From contig NZ_JACHGP010000008.1 of the NCBI RefSeq assembly GCF_014202335.1, positions 62,001-126,000 on the forward strand: a stretch of 64,000 nt of DNA. Reading direction: 5' to 3'. This document shows positions 42,008-52,100 of the stretch, piece after piece. Below the pieces are notes generated by a model. The model saw only the letters and a program-made list of their open reading frames with translations, did no database searches and had not been told where the DNA came from. The DNA is from Mycobacterium sp. AZCC_0083 (GTDB lineage Bacteria; Actinomycetota; Actinomycetes; Mycobacteriales; Mycobacteriaceae). Positions within the stretch are counted from its first letter, which is position 1, and every line of letters starts with the position of its first letter. Made by a program: the position numbers and the translations under genes.

Positions 42008-42422
42008 GACAATCCCCCTGACGGCGCCGCGGGCGCGGCATGTATCGGACTGTTGCATTGATCAGGCGCGTTCGATGTGCGGCGCGCTCGCGCGAGCAAT
42101 GTAGTAATCAACTCGAGATCGTTTTGGTTACCTTGCGCCACATATCGAATCCAAGGACGCGGCGTGCGACGACCGTTGCCGGTCAGGCTTACCGCTGGAT
42201 TCTCAGCCAAGGGACTCCGTCATTCCGAGGGCACAACCGTTCATCGAAGGGTCGGCCTACGTCGGGGTGCAGAGCGGGCGCTCTCAACGGGGACATCGAT
42301 GTCGCCGTCGTGACGGGTCCGAGTGGCTGGGGGATCAACCGGCTATGACCGTACCGTGCCAAAGCGCCCATACGCAGCAGTTGTGCGCGAAAAACGGCTG
42401 TTAGATGGCCTTCTTAGCGCTC
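42008..42422. other. Intergenic region without a recognised gene
   Basis: The 415 bases between the fadD start and the end of the GNAT gene show no supported gene, tRNA or strong hairpin. It should contain the fadD promoter at its left side. Short open frames exist on both strands, but none has start signals or family features. Confidence 0.4.
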
Positions 42423-42755
42423 TTAGCTGGGGAGCGACTGCAGAATCTGCGGGGTCGGAACGTCGACGATATCGTCGAATTCGGGGTGTTTCTTGAGGTA
42501 GCCGGCCACCATCGGGCAAACAGCGACGATGCGCAAGCCGTCGGCGCGCGTCGCCGCCAATGCCTCGGCAATCAGCACGGTTCCCAGCCCGCGTCCGCCG
42601 AACGCGTCGTCGATCTCGGTGTGATAGAAAACCCGCTGCCCGTCGCGTTCGGCAAAAGCCTCCAGCCCCACCGACTTTCCCTCCACGCTGATGGTGAACT
42701 CGTCGGTCTTCTTCTCGACGGTCACGGGGGCGCCGGTCTTGTCGGTCAGCGGCAT
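42423..42755 (-). CDS. Small GNAT-type N-acetyltransferase (YjdJ/GCN5-related, DUF of about 100 residues)
   Basis: The 110-residue protein (MPLTDKTGAPVTVEKKTDEFTISVEGK) has the short GNAT core of the Gcn5-related group found in many actinobacteria: FYHTEIDDAFGGRGLGTVLIAEALAATRADGLRIVAVCPMVAGYLKKHPEF. The loop GGRGLG binds acetyl-CoA pyrophosphate and the CPMVAGYLKKHPEF ending is almost invariant in the group. The substrate is unknown. It diverges from the AhpD-like gene; the shared 90-base region has an exact tandem repeat. Confidence 0.85.
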   Translation of the reverse strand: MPLTDKTGAPVTVEKKTDEFTISVEGKSVGLEAFAERDGQRVFYHTEIDDAFGGRGLGTVLIAEALAATRADGLRIVAVCPMVAGYLKKHPEFDDIVDVPTPQILQSLPS

Positions 42756-42771
42756 GGACGTTCCTCTCATT

Positions 42772-42801
42772 GCATACGATCGACGTGCATACGATCGACG
42801 T
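42772..42801. repeat. Exact 15-bp tandem duplication in a divergent promoter
   Basis: GCATACGATCGACGT occurs twice in direct succession (42772-42786, 42787-42801), 17 bases before the GNAT start and 45 bases before the ahpD-like start. It may be a doubled promoter or operator element, or a recent slippage event. Both copies contain CATACGAT, which could hold a -10 box (TACGAT) for the plus-strand gene. Confidence 0.6.
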
Positions 42802-42845
42802 ATTCGACACTACCTGCCGAGGCGGGACCGATCCGAAGGCGTGCG

Positions 42846-43301
42846 ATGGACATCGAGCACATCCACATCGACAACCAGTCGCGGGCGGCCTATCAGGCAT
42901 TGGTCGGTGTCTCGACTGCGGTGGCCAGGACAGCCAGGGAAGCGGGCCTGACCCGTTGTCTGGTCGAACTGATCAACGTGCGGGTGTCGCAGCTCAACGG
43001 ATGCCCCTCCTGCCTGGACGTGCACAATCGCCGTGCGCTGGCCGCCGGGGTCACCGACAAACAGCTCGCGACGCTGTCGGTGTGGCGGGACACCGAGCTG
43101 TTCGACGAGAGCGAACAGGCCGCGCTGCGGCTCGCCGAGATCACCACCACGCTGCCCGACCATGACACGATGGAACGCGAATATGCCCGCGCCAGAAAGG
43201 CGTTCACCGACGACGAGCTATCGGCCGTGATTTGGGTGGCGACCGCCATCAACGCGTTCAATCGGGTGTCGATCCTGAGTAGGCATTCGGTCACGCCGTA
43301 G
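42846..43301 (+). CDS. AhpD-like carboxymuconolactone-decarboxylase-family protein
   Basis: The 151-residue protein has the redox motif of the family: LVELINVRVSQLNGCPSCLDVHNRRALAAG, with CxxC followed by a His two residues later (CPSCLDVH) as in AhpD. Helices around LSVWRDTELFDESEQAALRLAEITTT are also typical. AhpD-like proteins act as thiol peroxidases or electron carriers for alkyl hydroperoxide reductase. The start ATG at 42846 comes directly before the conserved MDIEHIHIDNQS. It diverges from the GNAT gene. No ahpC is nearby, so its partner is unknown. Confidence 0.88.
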   Translation: MDIEHIHIDNQSRAAYQALVGVSTAVARTAREAGLTRCLVELINVRVSQLNGCPSCLDVHNRRALAAGVTDKQLATLSVWRDTELFDESEQAALRLAEITTTLPDHDTMEREYARARKAFTDDELSAVIWVATAINAFNRVSILSRHSVTP

Positions 43302-43595
43302 TAGACCCAAATTCGCTGCACGGCGGGCACTTCGGCACACGGTCAGGCGCTCGGCGCAGCCTTTACGATGAAGTGCTGGCCACCTTGGAGAACTCCCAAG
43401 CTGACTACCGGGCGGTGTTGGTCGCAGTCAAGGACCTGATCATCGGCCGGTGACGGGGGCCATTGGGCGGCTCGAAAACCTGCTGGCCCGCGCCGGACGC
43501 GGGGTGGGTCGCCGGCGCGGGCCAGTCTGGGTATCCGATTCTTCACTTACGAGCAGCGGTGCCAGGTACGCAGCCCGACCCCACTGCATTGACCG
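43302..43595. other. Intergenic region with a gene-end relic
   Basis: On the plus strand at about 43360-43453 there is a coding-like tail (LYDEVLATLENSQADYRAVLVAVKDLIIGR, stop) without a start or the preceding domain. It appears to be the last 30 codons of a lost protein. The remainder contains nothing I recognise. The convergent secreted-protein gene ends at 43596. Confidence 0.35.
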
Positions 43596-43898
43596 CTACC
43601 GGTGTCCGCCGCCGCCGTGACCGCCACCGTAGCCGCCGTGATAGCCGCCGTAATAGCCCCCGTAGAAGGGGTAGTCCCCGTAGTAGGGGTATATGGGACC
43701 GACAGGGGAGTCATCGATCTGAACATTGCCCGGCGACTGGCACTGGGTGCTTGAGTTCAGGTCGATGCAGCTTTCCTGAGCCTGAGGGGGATTCGCCGCG
43801 GCTGTCGGTGCCGCGAGGGCCGCGGGTGCAGTGGCGATCGCTGCCGCGGCAGCGCCCGCCGCCAACAGCGGTGTGAGGTACTTCGATCTGATCTGCAT
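43596..43898 (-). CDS. Small secreted Gly/Tyr-rich protein
   Basis: The 100-residue protein has a clear signal peptide: MQIRSKYLTPLLAAGAAAAAIATAPAALAAP, cleavage likely after ALA at about residues 27-29. The mature part has two cysteines (SCIDLNSSTQCQ) that could form a disulfide. A tail repeats YGG/YGGY units, ending GGYGGGHGGGGHR, possibly metal-binding or cell-wall-attached. I do not know a named family; similar short exported Gly-rich proteins are frequent in mycobacteria. ATG at 43979 in the same frame would hide the signal peptide and is rejected. Confidence 0.75.
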   Translation of the reverse strand: MQIRSKYLTPLLAAGAAAAAIATAPAALAAPTAAANPPQAQESCIDLNSSTQCQSPGNVQIDDSPVGPIYPYYGDYPFYGGYYGGYHGGYGGGHGGGGHR

Positions 43899-44159
43899 TC
43901 TGTCACTTTCTCGGAGGATCCTAATCTGGACTGATTCCAGATTAGGACTCCATCCAGCGTTGCCCTCCATCGAACCCATGTCGTCCGTGCTGGTGCCAAT
44001 CCATGCATTCCCGCTAGATGGAATCTGGGCCCATTCCCAACTCCCTGCTGGTCCAGGAGATGGGGGCGATCGCGGTAGGCAAGAAACGAGAATTCCTTGA
44101 ATCCGCTGGCCGCGCGGGTCCGGTATCTGAACAACCGCGGCTGAGATAGTGCTGCTCGG

Positions 44160-45899
44160 TCACGCGGGCGCCGCGCCGCGGAGCCGCACCGCCAGCCCCG
44201 TCGCCCGCACCGCCCGCCGATCGATCGCCGCCCGCACCGACGCCTCCGACCCCACGACCCGCACCTTGGCCTTCGCCCGCGTCACCGCGGTGTAGAACAG
44301 CTCGCGGGTCAACAACCGCGACTCCACCGGCGGCATCAGCACCGTCACCTCCGACGCCTGCGAACCCTGGCTCTTGTGAATCGTCATCGCGTGCATGGTG
44401 TCCACGTCGGACAGCCGGCTGGTGGCGATCGTGACCGGTTCCTCGGCACCGGCAATGACGGCACGCAGGCCGCTGTCGCCGACCACCGTCACACCGGAGT
44501 CGCCGTTGAAGAGGCCAAGGCCGTAGTCGTTGGCGGTCACCAACACCGGCCTGCCCGCGTACCACGACGTCCAGATCGGCTCGCCCGTCGCTTCGGTGAG
44601 CCACCGCTCGACCTGACGATTCCAGTACTGCACCCCGTACGGCCCCCGCCGGTGCGCACACAGCAGCCGGTGCTCGGCGAGCGTCGTCAGCGCCGCGCCG
44701 CCGTCACCGAGCACGCCCGCCTCGCGCAGCCGAAGTGCGTGCGGTTGAAGCACTTTGCGCAGATCGGCGGTCGGGTCCTCGGCGTCGATCCACTCGATGT
44801 GCTCGCCACCCGCGCGCAGCACCTCGATGGCAAGGTCGGCATCACCGACGCGGATCGCCGACGCCAAGGCCCCGATCGACTTCCCGAACCGGTGTGACGT
44901 CTGGAGTTCGGCGATCCGCACGTCATCGCGACCGCCAAGCCCATCGACCAGGTCGGCCAGCACGGCACCCGCATCCACCGACGCCAGCTGGTCGGGGTCG
45001 CCGACGAGAAGCAGGCGTGCCTGCGGCCGCACCGCCTCCAACAGCCGCGCCATCATGGTCAACGACACCATCGACGTCTCGTCGACGACGATGACGTCGT
45101 GCGGCAACCGGTTGCCCCGGTGGTGGCGGAATCGCGACGAGTTGTCCGGTCGGCTGCCCAACAGCCGGTGCAGTGTCGTCGCGTGAAGCCCCGAGATCCG
45201 CCGCTGGTCGACGAGTTCCAACTGGTCGATCTCCAGCTGCACGGCCTCCTGCAGTCTGGCCGCTGCCTTTCCGGTCGGCGCCGCCAGCGCGATCCGCAGA
45301 CGCGACGAGCCCGCCTGCTCGGCCAGCAGCGCCAACAGCCGCGCGACCGTCGTGGTCTTCCCGGTTCCCGGCCCGCCGGTGAGCACCGTGAGTCGTTGGG
45401 ACAGCGCGAGTTCGGCGGCCTCGCGCTGCTCCTCGTACCCGTCGGGGAACAACCGGTCGACGTCTGCCGCCGGGCTGCCGCCCCCGCCGGACACCATCGA
45501 CAGCAGGTCCTCGGCGACCTGCCGCTCCTCGCGCCAGTACCGGTCGAGATAGAGCAGTTCACCCTGCTGGCGCAGCACGTGCGGCGGCTCGAGCAACGGG
45601 CTGGCCGCAACGGCCGCCACCCAGTCCTCGACGGCAGGCCACGGCAGGTCGGGAACGTCGACCTGTGTCTGCAGCGACCTCAAGTTCACGCAGACCGAAC
45701 CGCCCCGCAGCCCGCGGACCGCGAACGCGACGGCGAGCGCCACCCGCTCGTCGGTCTCCTTGGCCAGTGCCGTGAGTCGTTGGGCGACAAGTACGTCCGA
45801 CGAGTCGATGACCGCGGCGTCGTTGAAGGACCGCAACAGCCCCGACGCGCCAGCCGCGCGGCGCCAGTCAGCGGTGTCGACCGGCTCGACGGACGTCAC
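44160..45899 (-). CDS. recD: RecD, helicase subunit of exodeoxyribonuclease V
   Basis: The product is 579 residues and starts at the GTG overlapping the recB stop. Superfamily-1B helicase motifs: Walker A LTGGPGTGKTTTVARLL (about 173-189), the Walker B-like DVIVVDETSMVSLTMM, LLVGDPDQLASVDAGAVL, and the C-terminal VDTMHAMTIHKSQGSQASEVTVLMP and YTAVTRAK. With RecB and RecC it forms the ATP-driven nuclease-helicase that degrades or processes double-strand ends. In mycobacteria, RecBCD works chiefly in single-strand annealing while AdnAB does end resection. Order recC-recB-recD on one strand equals Rv0631c-Rv0629c. Confidence 0.96.
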   Translation of the reverse strand: MTSVEPVDTADWRRAAGASGLLRSFNDAAVIDSSDVLVAQRLTALAKETDERVALAVAFAVRGLRGGSVCVNLRSLQTQVDVPDLPWPAVEDWVAAVAASPLLEPPHVLRQQGELLYLDRYWREERQVAEDLLSMVSGGGGSPAADVDRLFPDGYEEQREAAELALSQRLTVLTGGPGTGKTTTVARLLALLAEQAGSSRLRIALAAPTGKAAARLQEAVQLEIDQLELVDQRRISGLHATTLHRLLGSRPDNSSRFRHHRGNRLPHDVIVVDETSMVSLTMMARLLEAVRPQARLLLVGDPDQLASVDAGAVLADLVDGLGGRDDVRIAELQTSHRFGKSIGALASAIRVGDADLAIEVLRAGGEHIEWIDAEDPTADLRKVLQPHALRLREAGVLGDGGAALTTLAEHRLLCAHRRGPYGVQYWNRQVERWLTEATGEPIWTSWYAGRPVLVTANDYGLGLFNGDSGVTVVGDSGLRAVIAGAEEPVTIATSRLSDVDTMHAMTIHKSQGSQASEVTVLMPPVESRLLTRELFYTAVTRAKAKVRVVGSEASVRAAIDRRAVRATGLAVRLRGAAPA

Positions 45900-48800
45900 G
45901 CGGCGACCCTCCCCGCATCGAGCAGGTCGGACATCGCGATGATCAACGACGCCGGCGGCTGCCAGTCGAACACGCCTGCGGGATGGCCGTCGACCACGGG
46001 TGTGTCCGGCCCGCACATCCCGCGCACGAACAGATACAGCACGCCACCCAGATGACGTTCGGGATCGTAGCCCGGTTGCCGCCAGCGCAGGAACCGGTGC
46101 AGCACAACGCTGTACAGCATTGCTTGCAGCGGGTAGTCGGAATGCAACATGGCCTCGACCAGTCGGGCCCGCTGATAGTCGGCCGACGTCAGTGAACCGT
46201 CGCCATCACCCAACCAGTTCGACTTGTAGTCGATCACCACGTAGCGATGGCCGTCTGGGCCGGGGATGCGCAGCACCGCGTCGATCGACCCGTTCAGATA
46301 TCCGCGCAGCGACTGGTTGCCCAACGCATCGCCCATCAGCCGCTCGGCGTAGGAGGCCAGCGGGTCGTCGGCAGGCAGGTGCTCGGCCACCAGTTGCCCG
46401 ACGTCGGCCAAGCGGATCTGCGGCGCGGTGGCCCCCAGATCGCCGCCTGCCAAGGGGAACTCGAAGTCCAACTCCCGCAGCCGGTCCCGCAGACCGATCT
46501 GGCGCAACGTCAAGTCGCCCGCGAGCGGGCCCAGCGGCGTGTCGTGCATCGGCACCAGCGCCGTCGCGAGGTCGGGCGCGGGCACGTCGACCGGCCACCA
46601 GACCGAGTGCTCGCTGACGTGCGCCTCCAGCTCGGCGGTCAGATCCGCGGCGAACGGATCGGCGGTCTCCAGCACCGCGTGCACCAGCGTGCCGAACTTG
46701 GCACCCTTCGGAAGGTCCGCCATCGGCGACGGCACGTGCGGCCCGGTGGACGGTTCAAGCAACGGGAGGTCCCCGACCTCGTCGTCCAGCGCGGCCACCT
46801 CAGGCTCGCTACTAACCCCCGTCGTCTCCGCCACACGGATCAGCCCCGAGTACGAGGTACGCCGCCACGTGGTGTCGATCGACCGGTGAAAGTGCCTGGC
46901 GTCGAGGCCCTTCGGCACCGGCTTGGCGGGCGGCGCCGGCGCGGGCGTCAGCACCGACTCCTCGAGCACGGGGCCACCCTCCCACTCTCGGAGTCGAGCC
47001 AGCGCGTCGTCGTCGCTGATCTTGCTTGGCACGCACCTGTTGGGGACGACGGACTCGCCAGGCCGTCGACCGCGAAGCAGTCGGGACAGTCCGCCGTTGG
47101 GTTCGTCGCGGGCCGACGACCACCAGGCCACCACCTGAGCCTGCGCCCGGGTCATGGCGACGTAGGTCAGTCGGCTGTCGTCACCGGCGGCCTCGGCGCG
47201 GCCCTGCTTCTCGACCGCGTGGTAGTCGGGACTGTCCTTGCCGCCGATGAACAGGCAGCGGGTGGGGCCGTCGTGGAACAGGATCAAATCGGGCTCCGGC
47301 ACCCAGCGGTTGAACGCAAACGGCAGGTACACGATCGGGTACTGCAGCCCCTTGCTCACCCACACCGTCATGATCTGCACCGCCTCGGCGTCACTGTCCA
47401 GTCGACGATTCCGCTCACCAGCCCCGCCGCGGTCGTCACGCTCGGCGCGCAGCCAGTCGCGCAGCGCGGGCAGCGTGTAGTGCTCGCGGTGCGCCACGTC
47501 CTGCAGGAGCTGCGTCATGTGTGCCAGATCGGTCATGTGCCGCTCGCCGTCGCGCCACGACAACACGCGTTCGAGCATTCCCCCCAGCTGCGCGGCCTCG
47601 AAGATCGCCGCGACACCACGCTCGCGGGCGTGACCGGCCCACTCCCGCAACGTCTCCGCGGTCTCGTCGGTCAACGCGTCGCCGCCCTCCACCAAGTCTT
47701 CTGCGGACTTGCCGAAGAACATCGTCGCCGCGGCCGCACGCACCACCCCGGCGCGGTGCGGCTGATCGAACGCCTCCAGCAGCGACAGCCAATCGTCGGC
47801 GGCCTCGGAGGCGAAGATGTCCGAGTCGCCGGTGTAGACCGACGCGATGCCTGCCCTGTCCAGCGCGAGCTGACACACTCGCGCGTCCCGATGGGTCTCG
47901 ACGATCACCGCGACGTCGCCGGCCCGCACCGGTTTGTCGTCGAACGTGGCGTCACTGGCGAGCAGGGCACCGATGTCGTTGGCGAGGTCCTTGCCGATGT
48001 GCTGGCGGATATCGCTGATCGGGATGTTCTGAATTCCGCGGAGGCCGAACGTTGCTCGCCGAACGACACGCAACCGGAACGGGTCGCCGTTCGGCGCGCC
48101 GGCCAGTCGGCGACCCTGGTTCGCCGCCTCGACGTCGTGCACGACGATCGCGGGGTCGCCGAGTTCGGCGCCACGCAGCACCGCCTGCAGGGAGTCGACG
48201 AGGACGCTGTCACTACGCCAGTTGGTGCCAAGCGTCTTCTTGGCACCCGCCGTCTCGGCGGCACTCAGATAGGTGACGATGTCGCCGCCGCGGAAGGCGT
48301 AGATCGCCTGCTTCGGGTCGCCGATCAGGACCACCGTCGACTTGCCGCTGAACGCGCGGTCGATCACCTGCCACTGCACGGGGTCGGTGTCCTGGAACTC
48401 GTCGACCATCACGATGGGCCAGCGTCGATGCATCCGCAGGCGGGCCGGCGAGTCCTCGGCGTCGAGGGCTTCGGCGAGCCGCGTCAGCAGGTCGTCGTAA
48501 CCCAGGATCCCCAGCCTGCGTTTGCGCGTCTCCAGCTCGGCGAGAACGTGATTGGCGAAGCCGATGCACACCGCCGACCGCGATTCGGGGGGCGGGTCGA
48601 CCGGGCGCAGTTCGGTCGCGGGGTTGCCGACCACCTCGCGCGCCAGCTTCAGCGCGTCGGGATACGTCAGCGTCGGGTCGTCGTGCTGGTGGCCGAAGTG
48701 CGCGAGGTAGAGGTCGTCGACGACTTCGGTGACCAGGTCGGTCAGACTCTCCACCAGCGTGACACGGGAGTCGGAGTCACCCGCCACCCCAAGCGACTTC

Positions 48801-49189
48801 AGCACCAGCTGGCAGAACTGGTGGGTGGTGGCGATCGTCGCGGCGTCGAAGCCGGCCAACGCATCGCGCAGTCGCTGCTTGCGGGCCGCTCGCTCCTCGT
48901 CGGTGCCCTCTAGCAGGTAGGCGACCAACTGGTTGTCACCGGCCAGCGAGGGGTCGTCGAAAGCGGCTGCGGCCTGCGTGATCTGGCGGCGCACCCGATC
49001 GCGCAGTTCCTGGCTGGCGGCGCGGCCGAAGGTGATGAGCAGCATCTGGTCGAGGGTCGCCGCGCCATCGGCGACGTAACGCGTCACCAGACCGGCGAGC
49101 GCGAACGTCTTGCCGGTGCCTGCACTGGCCTCCAGCACGGTGGTGGAGGCCGCCTCCGGCAGCGGACCCTGCAGGTCGAAACGGTCCAT
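45896..49189 (-). CDS. recB: RecB, helicase-nuclease subunit of exodeoxyribonuclease V
   Basis: The product is 1097 residues and starts at ATG 49189, overlapping the recC stop in TGATG. UvrD-type helicase: Walker A LEASAGTGKTFALAGLVTRYV (about 19-39), DQMLLITFGRAASQELRDRVR (motif Ia), PIVMVDEFQDTDPVQWQVID (motif II), VVLIGDPKQAIYAFRGGDI (motif III), VQIMTVWVSKGLQYPIVYLP (motif V) and LTYVAMTRAQ (motif VI). The C-terminal RecB nuclease domain has SIDAVLRIPGPDGHRYVVIDYKSN, with D and the DYK triad at about 987-989. It has normal length and intact catalytic sites in both activities. Confidence 0.96.
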   Translation of the reverse strand: MDRFDLQGPLPEAASTTVLEASAGTGKTFALAGLVTRYVADGAATLDQMLLITFGRAASQELRDRVRRQITQAAAAFDDPSLAGDNQLVAYLLEGTDEERAARKQRLRDALAGFDAATIATTHQFCQLVLKSLGVAGDSDSRVTLVESLTDLVTEVVDDLYLAHFGHQHDDPTLTYPDALKLAREVVGNPATELRPVDPPPESRSAVCIGFANHVLAELETRKRRLGILGYDDLLTRLAEALDAEDSPARLRMHRRWPIVMVDEFQDTDPVQWQVIDRAFSGKSTVVLIGDPKQAIYAFRGGDIVTYLSAAETAGAKKTLGTNWRSDSVLVDSLQAVLRGAELGDPAIVVHDVEAANQGRRLAGAPNGDPFRLRVVRRATFGLRGIQNIPISDIRQHIGKDLANDIGALLASDATFDDKPVRAGDVAVIVETHRDARVCQLALDRAGIASVYTGDSDIFASEAADDWLSLLEAFDQPHRAGVVRAAAATMFFGKSAEDLVEGGDALTDETAETLREWAGHARERGVAAIFEAAQLGGMLERVLSWRDGERHMTDLAHMTQLLQDVAHREHYTLPALRDWLRAERDDRGGAGERNRRLDSDAEAVQIMTVWVSKGLQYPIVYLPFAFNRWVPEPDLILFHDGPTRCLFIGGKDSPDYHAVEKQGRAEAAGDDSRLTYVAMTRAQAQVVAWWSSARDEPNGGLSRLLRGRRPGESVVPNRCVPSKISDDDALARLREWEGGPVLEESVLTPAPAPPAKPVPKGLDARHFHRSIDTTWRRTSYSGLIRVAETTGVSSEPEVAALDDEVGDLPLLEPSTGPHVPSPMADLPKGAKFGTLVHAVLETADPFAADLTAELEAHVSEHSVWWPVDVPAPDLATALVPMHDTPLGPLAGDLTLRQIGLRDRLRELDFEFPLAGGDLGATAPQIRLADVGQLVAEHLPADDPLASYAERLMGDALGNQSLRGYLNGSIDAVLRIPGPDGHRYVVIDYKSNWLGDGDGSLTSADYQRARLVEAMLHSDYPLQAMLYSVVLHRFLRWRQPGYDPERHLGGVLYLFVRGMCGPDTPVVDGHPAGVFDWQPPASLIIAMSDLLDAGRVAA

Positions 49190-52100
49190 CAGAGAACCAC
49201 TTCCGCCCGCAGCATCGGCAGCCAGAGCCGGGCGGCGTAGGCGCCAAGCCGGTGGGTCTCGCCGTCGACCCCCTCGCCTGGCCGCAGGGGCTGCATCAGA
49301 TCCCTGAGCCAGGCATTCGCCCCCCAGGCCCGCACCTGCGCGGGATCCTGATCCTCGCCGGGATAGTTGCCCGACTTCCACTTGAAGGACGCGGCGCGCT
49401 CGGGGTCATCACCTTCGTGCCGCGCACACGCCCAGGCATACGACGTCTTGATGGGCAGGGGCAGCGGCTCCCGACGCCCAGCGTCGTAGATCGCCACCAG
49501 ATCCCGCAGCAGGTCGACGGCGGGTTCCTGTGGCTGCCCAAGCCCCTTCTCGAGAGGCGTGCTTCCACGCCTCGGCCGCCCGATGCAGATGGCCGACCAG
49601 TCCCGGTCGGGATGCTGAGCGAACAACGCCAGCAACGGAATCCACGATGCCAGCAGATGCTTGCCGTCGAGTTTGGAGTAGGTGACCGAGACCATGTGAT
49701 CGCCGAAGACCGGCGACACCGTGCCCGTCACGCGGCGTCCGTTGCCGAGGTCGATGTCGACGTCGTAGGCGTCCGCATCGGCCTTGCGATACCCCAGCGC
49801 CGTCGCCGCGAGCAGCGTGGATTGCTCGCGCAGTTCGCCTGCCTTGCGCCAGCCCAGCTGACCAGGGGGCAGCGTGCCGCGCCGCCACTCCGCCTGCCGC
49901 GCATCGTCGGGCGTCATGCCACGCAGCATGTCGCTGAGCATCCGGTCGCCGACCGCCCACTGCTCCAACGCGTCGATGTCGACGGAGATCTCGTCGGAGA
50001 CACCGTCGACGTCCCACGGCAGCGTGTACTCCAGCGCACGGAAGAAGCCCTTGACCGGATCCTTGAAGAACCCGATCAGATCGGCGAGCGCGACGTCGTC
50101 GTGCGGCAGGGCGGGCAGTGGGCCGGAGATGAACTTCGGTTGCTCGGACCGCTCGCGGGTGCTGGCCCGAGCAGCCTTGAGGACGATCGAGTCGAACGTG
50201 AACGGTACGTCGGGCACCAGCTCACCGGGGATGACGTTGCGAATGTCGAACGGCTGCAACGGATGATGCACGACGACATTCTCGCGCACGCTCTCCGGCG
50301 TCGTCGCATCCAAGGCGTCGAGCAGCTCGGCCAGCGGCACCGCGGGGGGACGGGCCTGACCGGAGTGGGCGTTGTGGCCGGTGTAGGTGATCACCAGCTT
50401 CTCGGTGGCCGCCACGACGGCGTCGAGCAGCAGTTGCCGATCCTCGGAGCGACTGTCCCGCTCCCCGGTCATGGGTTTGCGGGCAAGGACGTCGTCGCCG
50501 TCGGTGACGCCCTGACGGGGAAACACGCCGTCGTCGAGGCCGACGAGGCACACCACCCGATGCGGCACCGACCGCATCGGCACCATCGTGCACACCGTCA
50601 GCGTGCCGGTGCGGAAGTTCGCGCGCGTCGGCCGCCCTGCGAGGTGACGATCGAGAAGTGCCTTCACGTCGGGCAACCGCATCACCGTGCCGGACCGCGC
50701 GCTTGCATCGGTCAGCACCTGGCCGAACTCGCGTTGCATCTGACTGGTCTGCCACGCGTCGGCGTCGTTGACGCGCGTCATCATCGCGATGCCCTCGGTC
50801 AACGCATGCAGCCAGTGCTCCAAAGGGTGTTCCCCGGTGAGCGCATCGACGGTCCGCTGCAACCGGTCGATGAACTCGCCGAGCTGACCGGCCAGCTCGA
50901 CGCGATTGCTTCCGACATCGTCGAGCGGCAACGTCGACCCGATCCAGGCGTGCGCGTCGTCGGACATCGCGACGCCTGCGAGCACGCGGTCGACGCCGAA
51001 ACGCCATGTGTTGTGCACGAAGTCAACGCCGTAGGGCTGGCGGTGCTCCTGGTCGAAACCCCAGCGAACGTTCGCCTGACGGACCCAGCGCGTGACGTCC
51101 TCGAGGCTGTCGTCGGTGAAGCCGAAGCGGGCGCGTACCGGCGCGGCCTGCGCGAGGTTGAGCACCTCGCTGGCGGTCACCCGGCTCGAGGCCAGGGCGA
51201 GCAGTTGCGATGCGACGCCCAACAGTGGATTGGTCTGGACGAGTGAGCGATCCGCCAGGCGCATCCGCAGCTGGTGTGCCGGGTGGGCGCCGCGCAGCAC
51301 GTCACCGAGCCCGAAGTCGGCGTTGATCAACGGTGCGTAGGTCTCGATGTCGGGGCACATCACCAGGATGTCGCGCGGCTCGAGCGTCGGGTCGTCGGCG
51401 AGCAGGCCCAGCAGCACCTCCCGCAGCACGTCGACCTGCCGGGCCTGGCCGTGGCATGCGTGCACCTGGACGGACCGGTCGCCCTTGTCATGCGAACGAC
51501 CATGTGGCCGAACGGCATTGGCGGCGACGTCGGACTGCAACCAGCCGAGCAGGGTTTCCGGGTGTTCCAGATCATTCTCCCGTCGCTCCGCTCGCCCCAG
51601 GCTGCCAGCGAGGTACTCGTCGGTGCGCAGCTCCACGGGCAAGATGATCTGCAATTCGCGCAGATCTCGGCCCAGGGTGGCGAGCAACGGATGGTGAACC
51701 GCCCGGTGGCTGGTGTCGTCGCGACGGTCGATGGGTCCGCGCACACCGGTTAGCGCACGCCAGAGCTCGTCGCTCGGATGCGGCAGCCACAGGTGCACGT
51801 CGTGATGGGTGGCCAACGCCTCGATCAGCTCGATCTCGGTGATCGGCAACCGGGTGTGGCCGAACAGCGACAGTCGCGGAGGCAGATCCATCGCCGATTC
51901 ACGAAGGCGGGCAACGGTTGTCTGGTGACGGACGTGCGGCGGATCGGCATCGACGCGCTCGACGAGGGCCTGCCACAGCGGAGGTTGCCAGTCGAGATCG
52001 TCGTCGAGGTCGGTGTTGCCGTCGCGCCAGTCGGCGAGCAGTTGCGGGCGCTGTCTGGCGTAGGAGGCGAACAGCCCCGCGATGCGACGTGCCACCGAGT

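Noticed and set aside
42408..42440. Lys/Ala-rich ending (SPAKSAKKAI) on the minus strand near the GNAT stop, like a histone-like tail
   Set aside because: It is in a different frame from the GNAT gene, has no upstream gene body, and overlaps the well-supported GNAT C-terminus.
46247..48913. 888-codon plus-strand open frame inside recB
   Set aside because: A GC-rich antisense shadow. The opposite strand codes RecB with all helicase and nuclease motifs.
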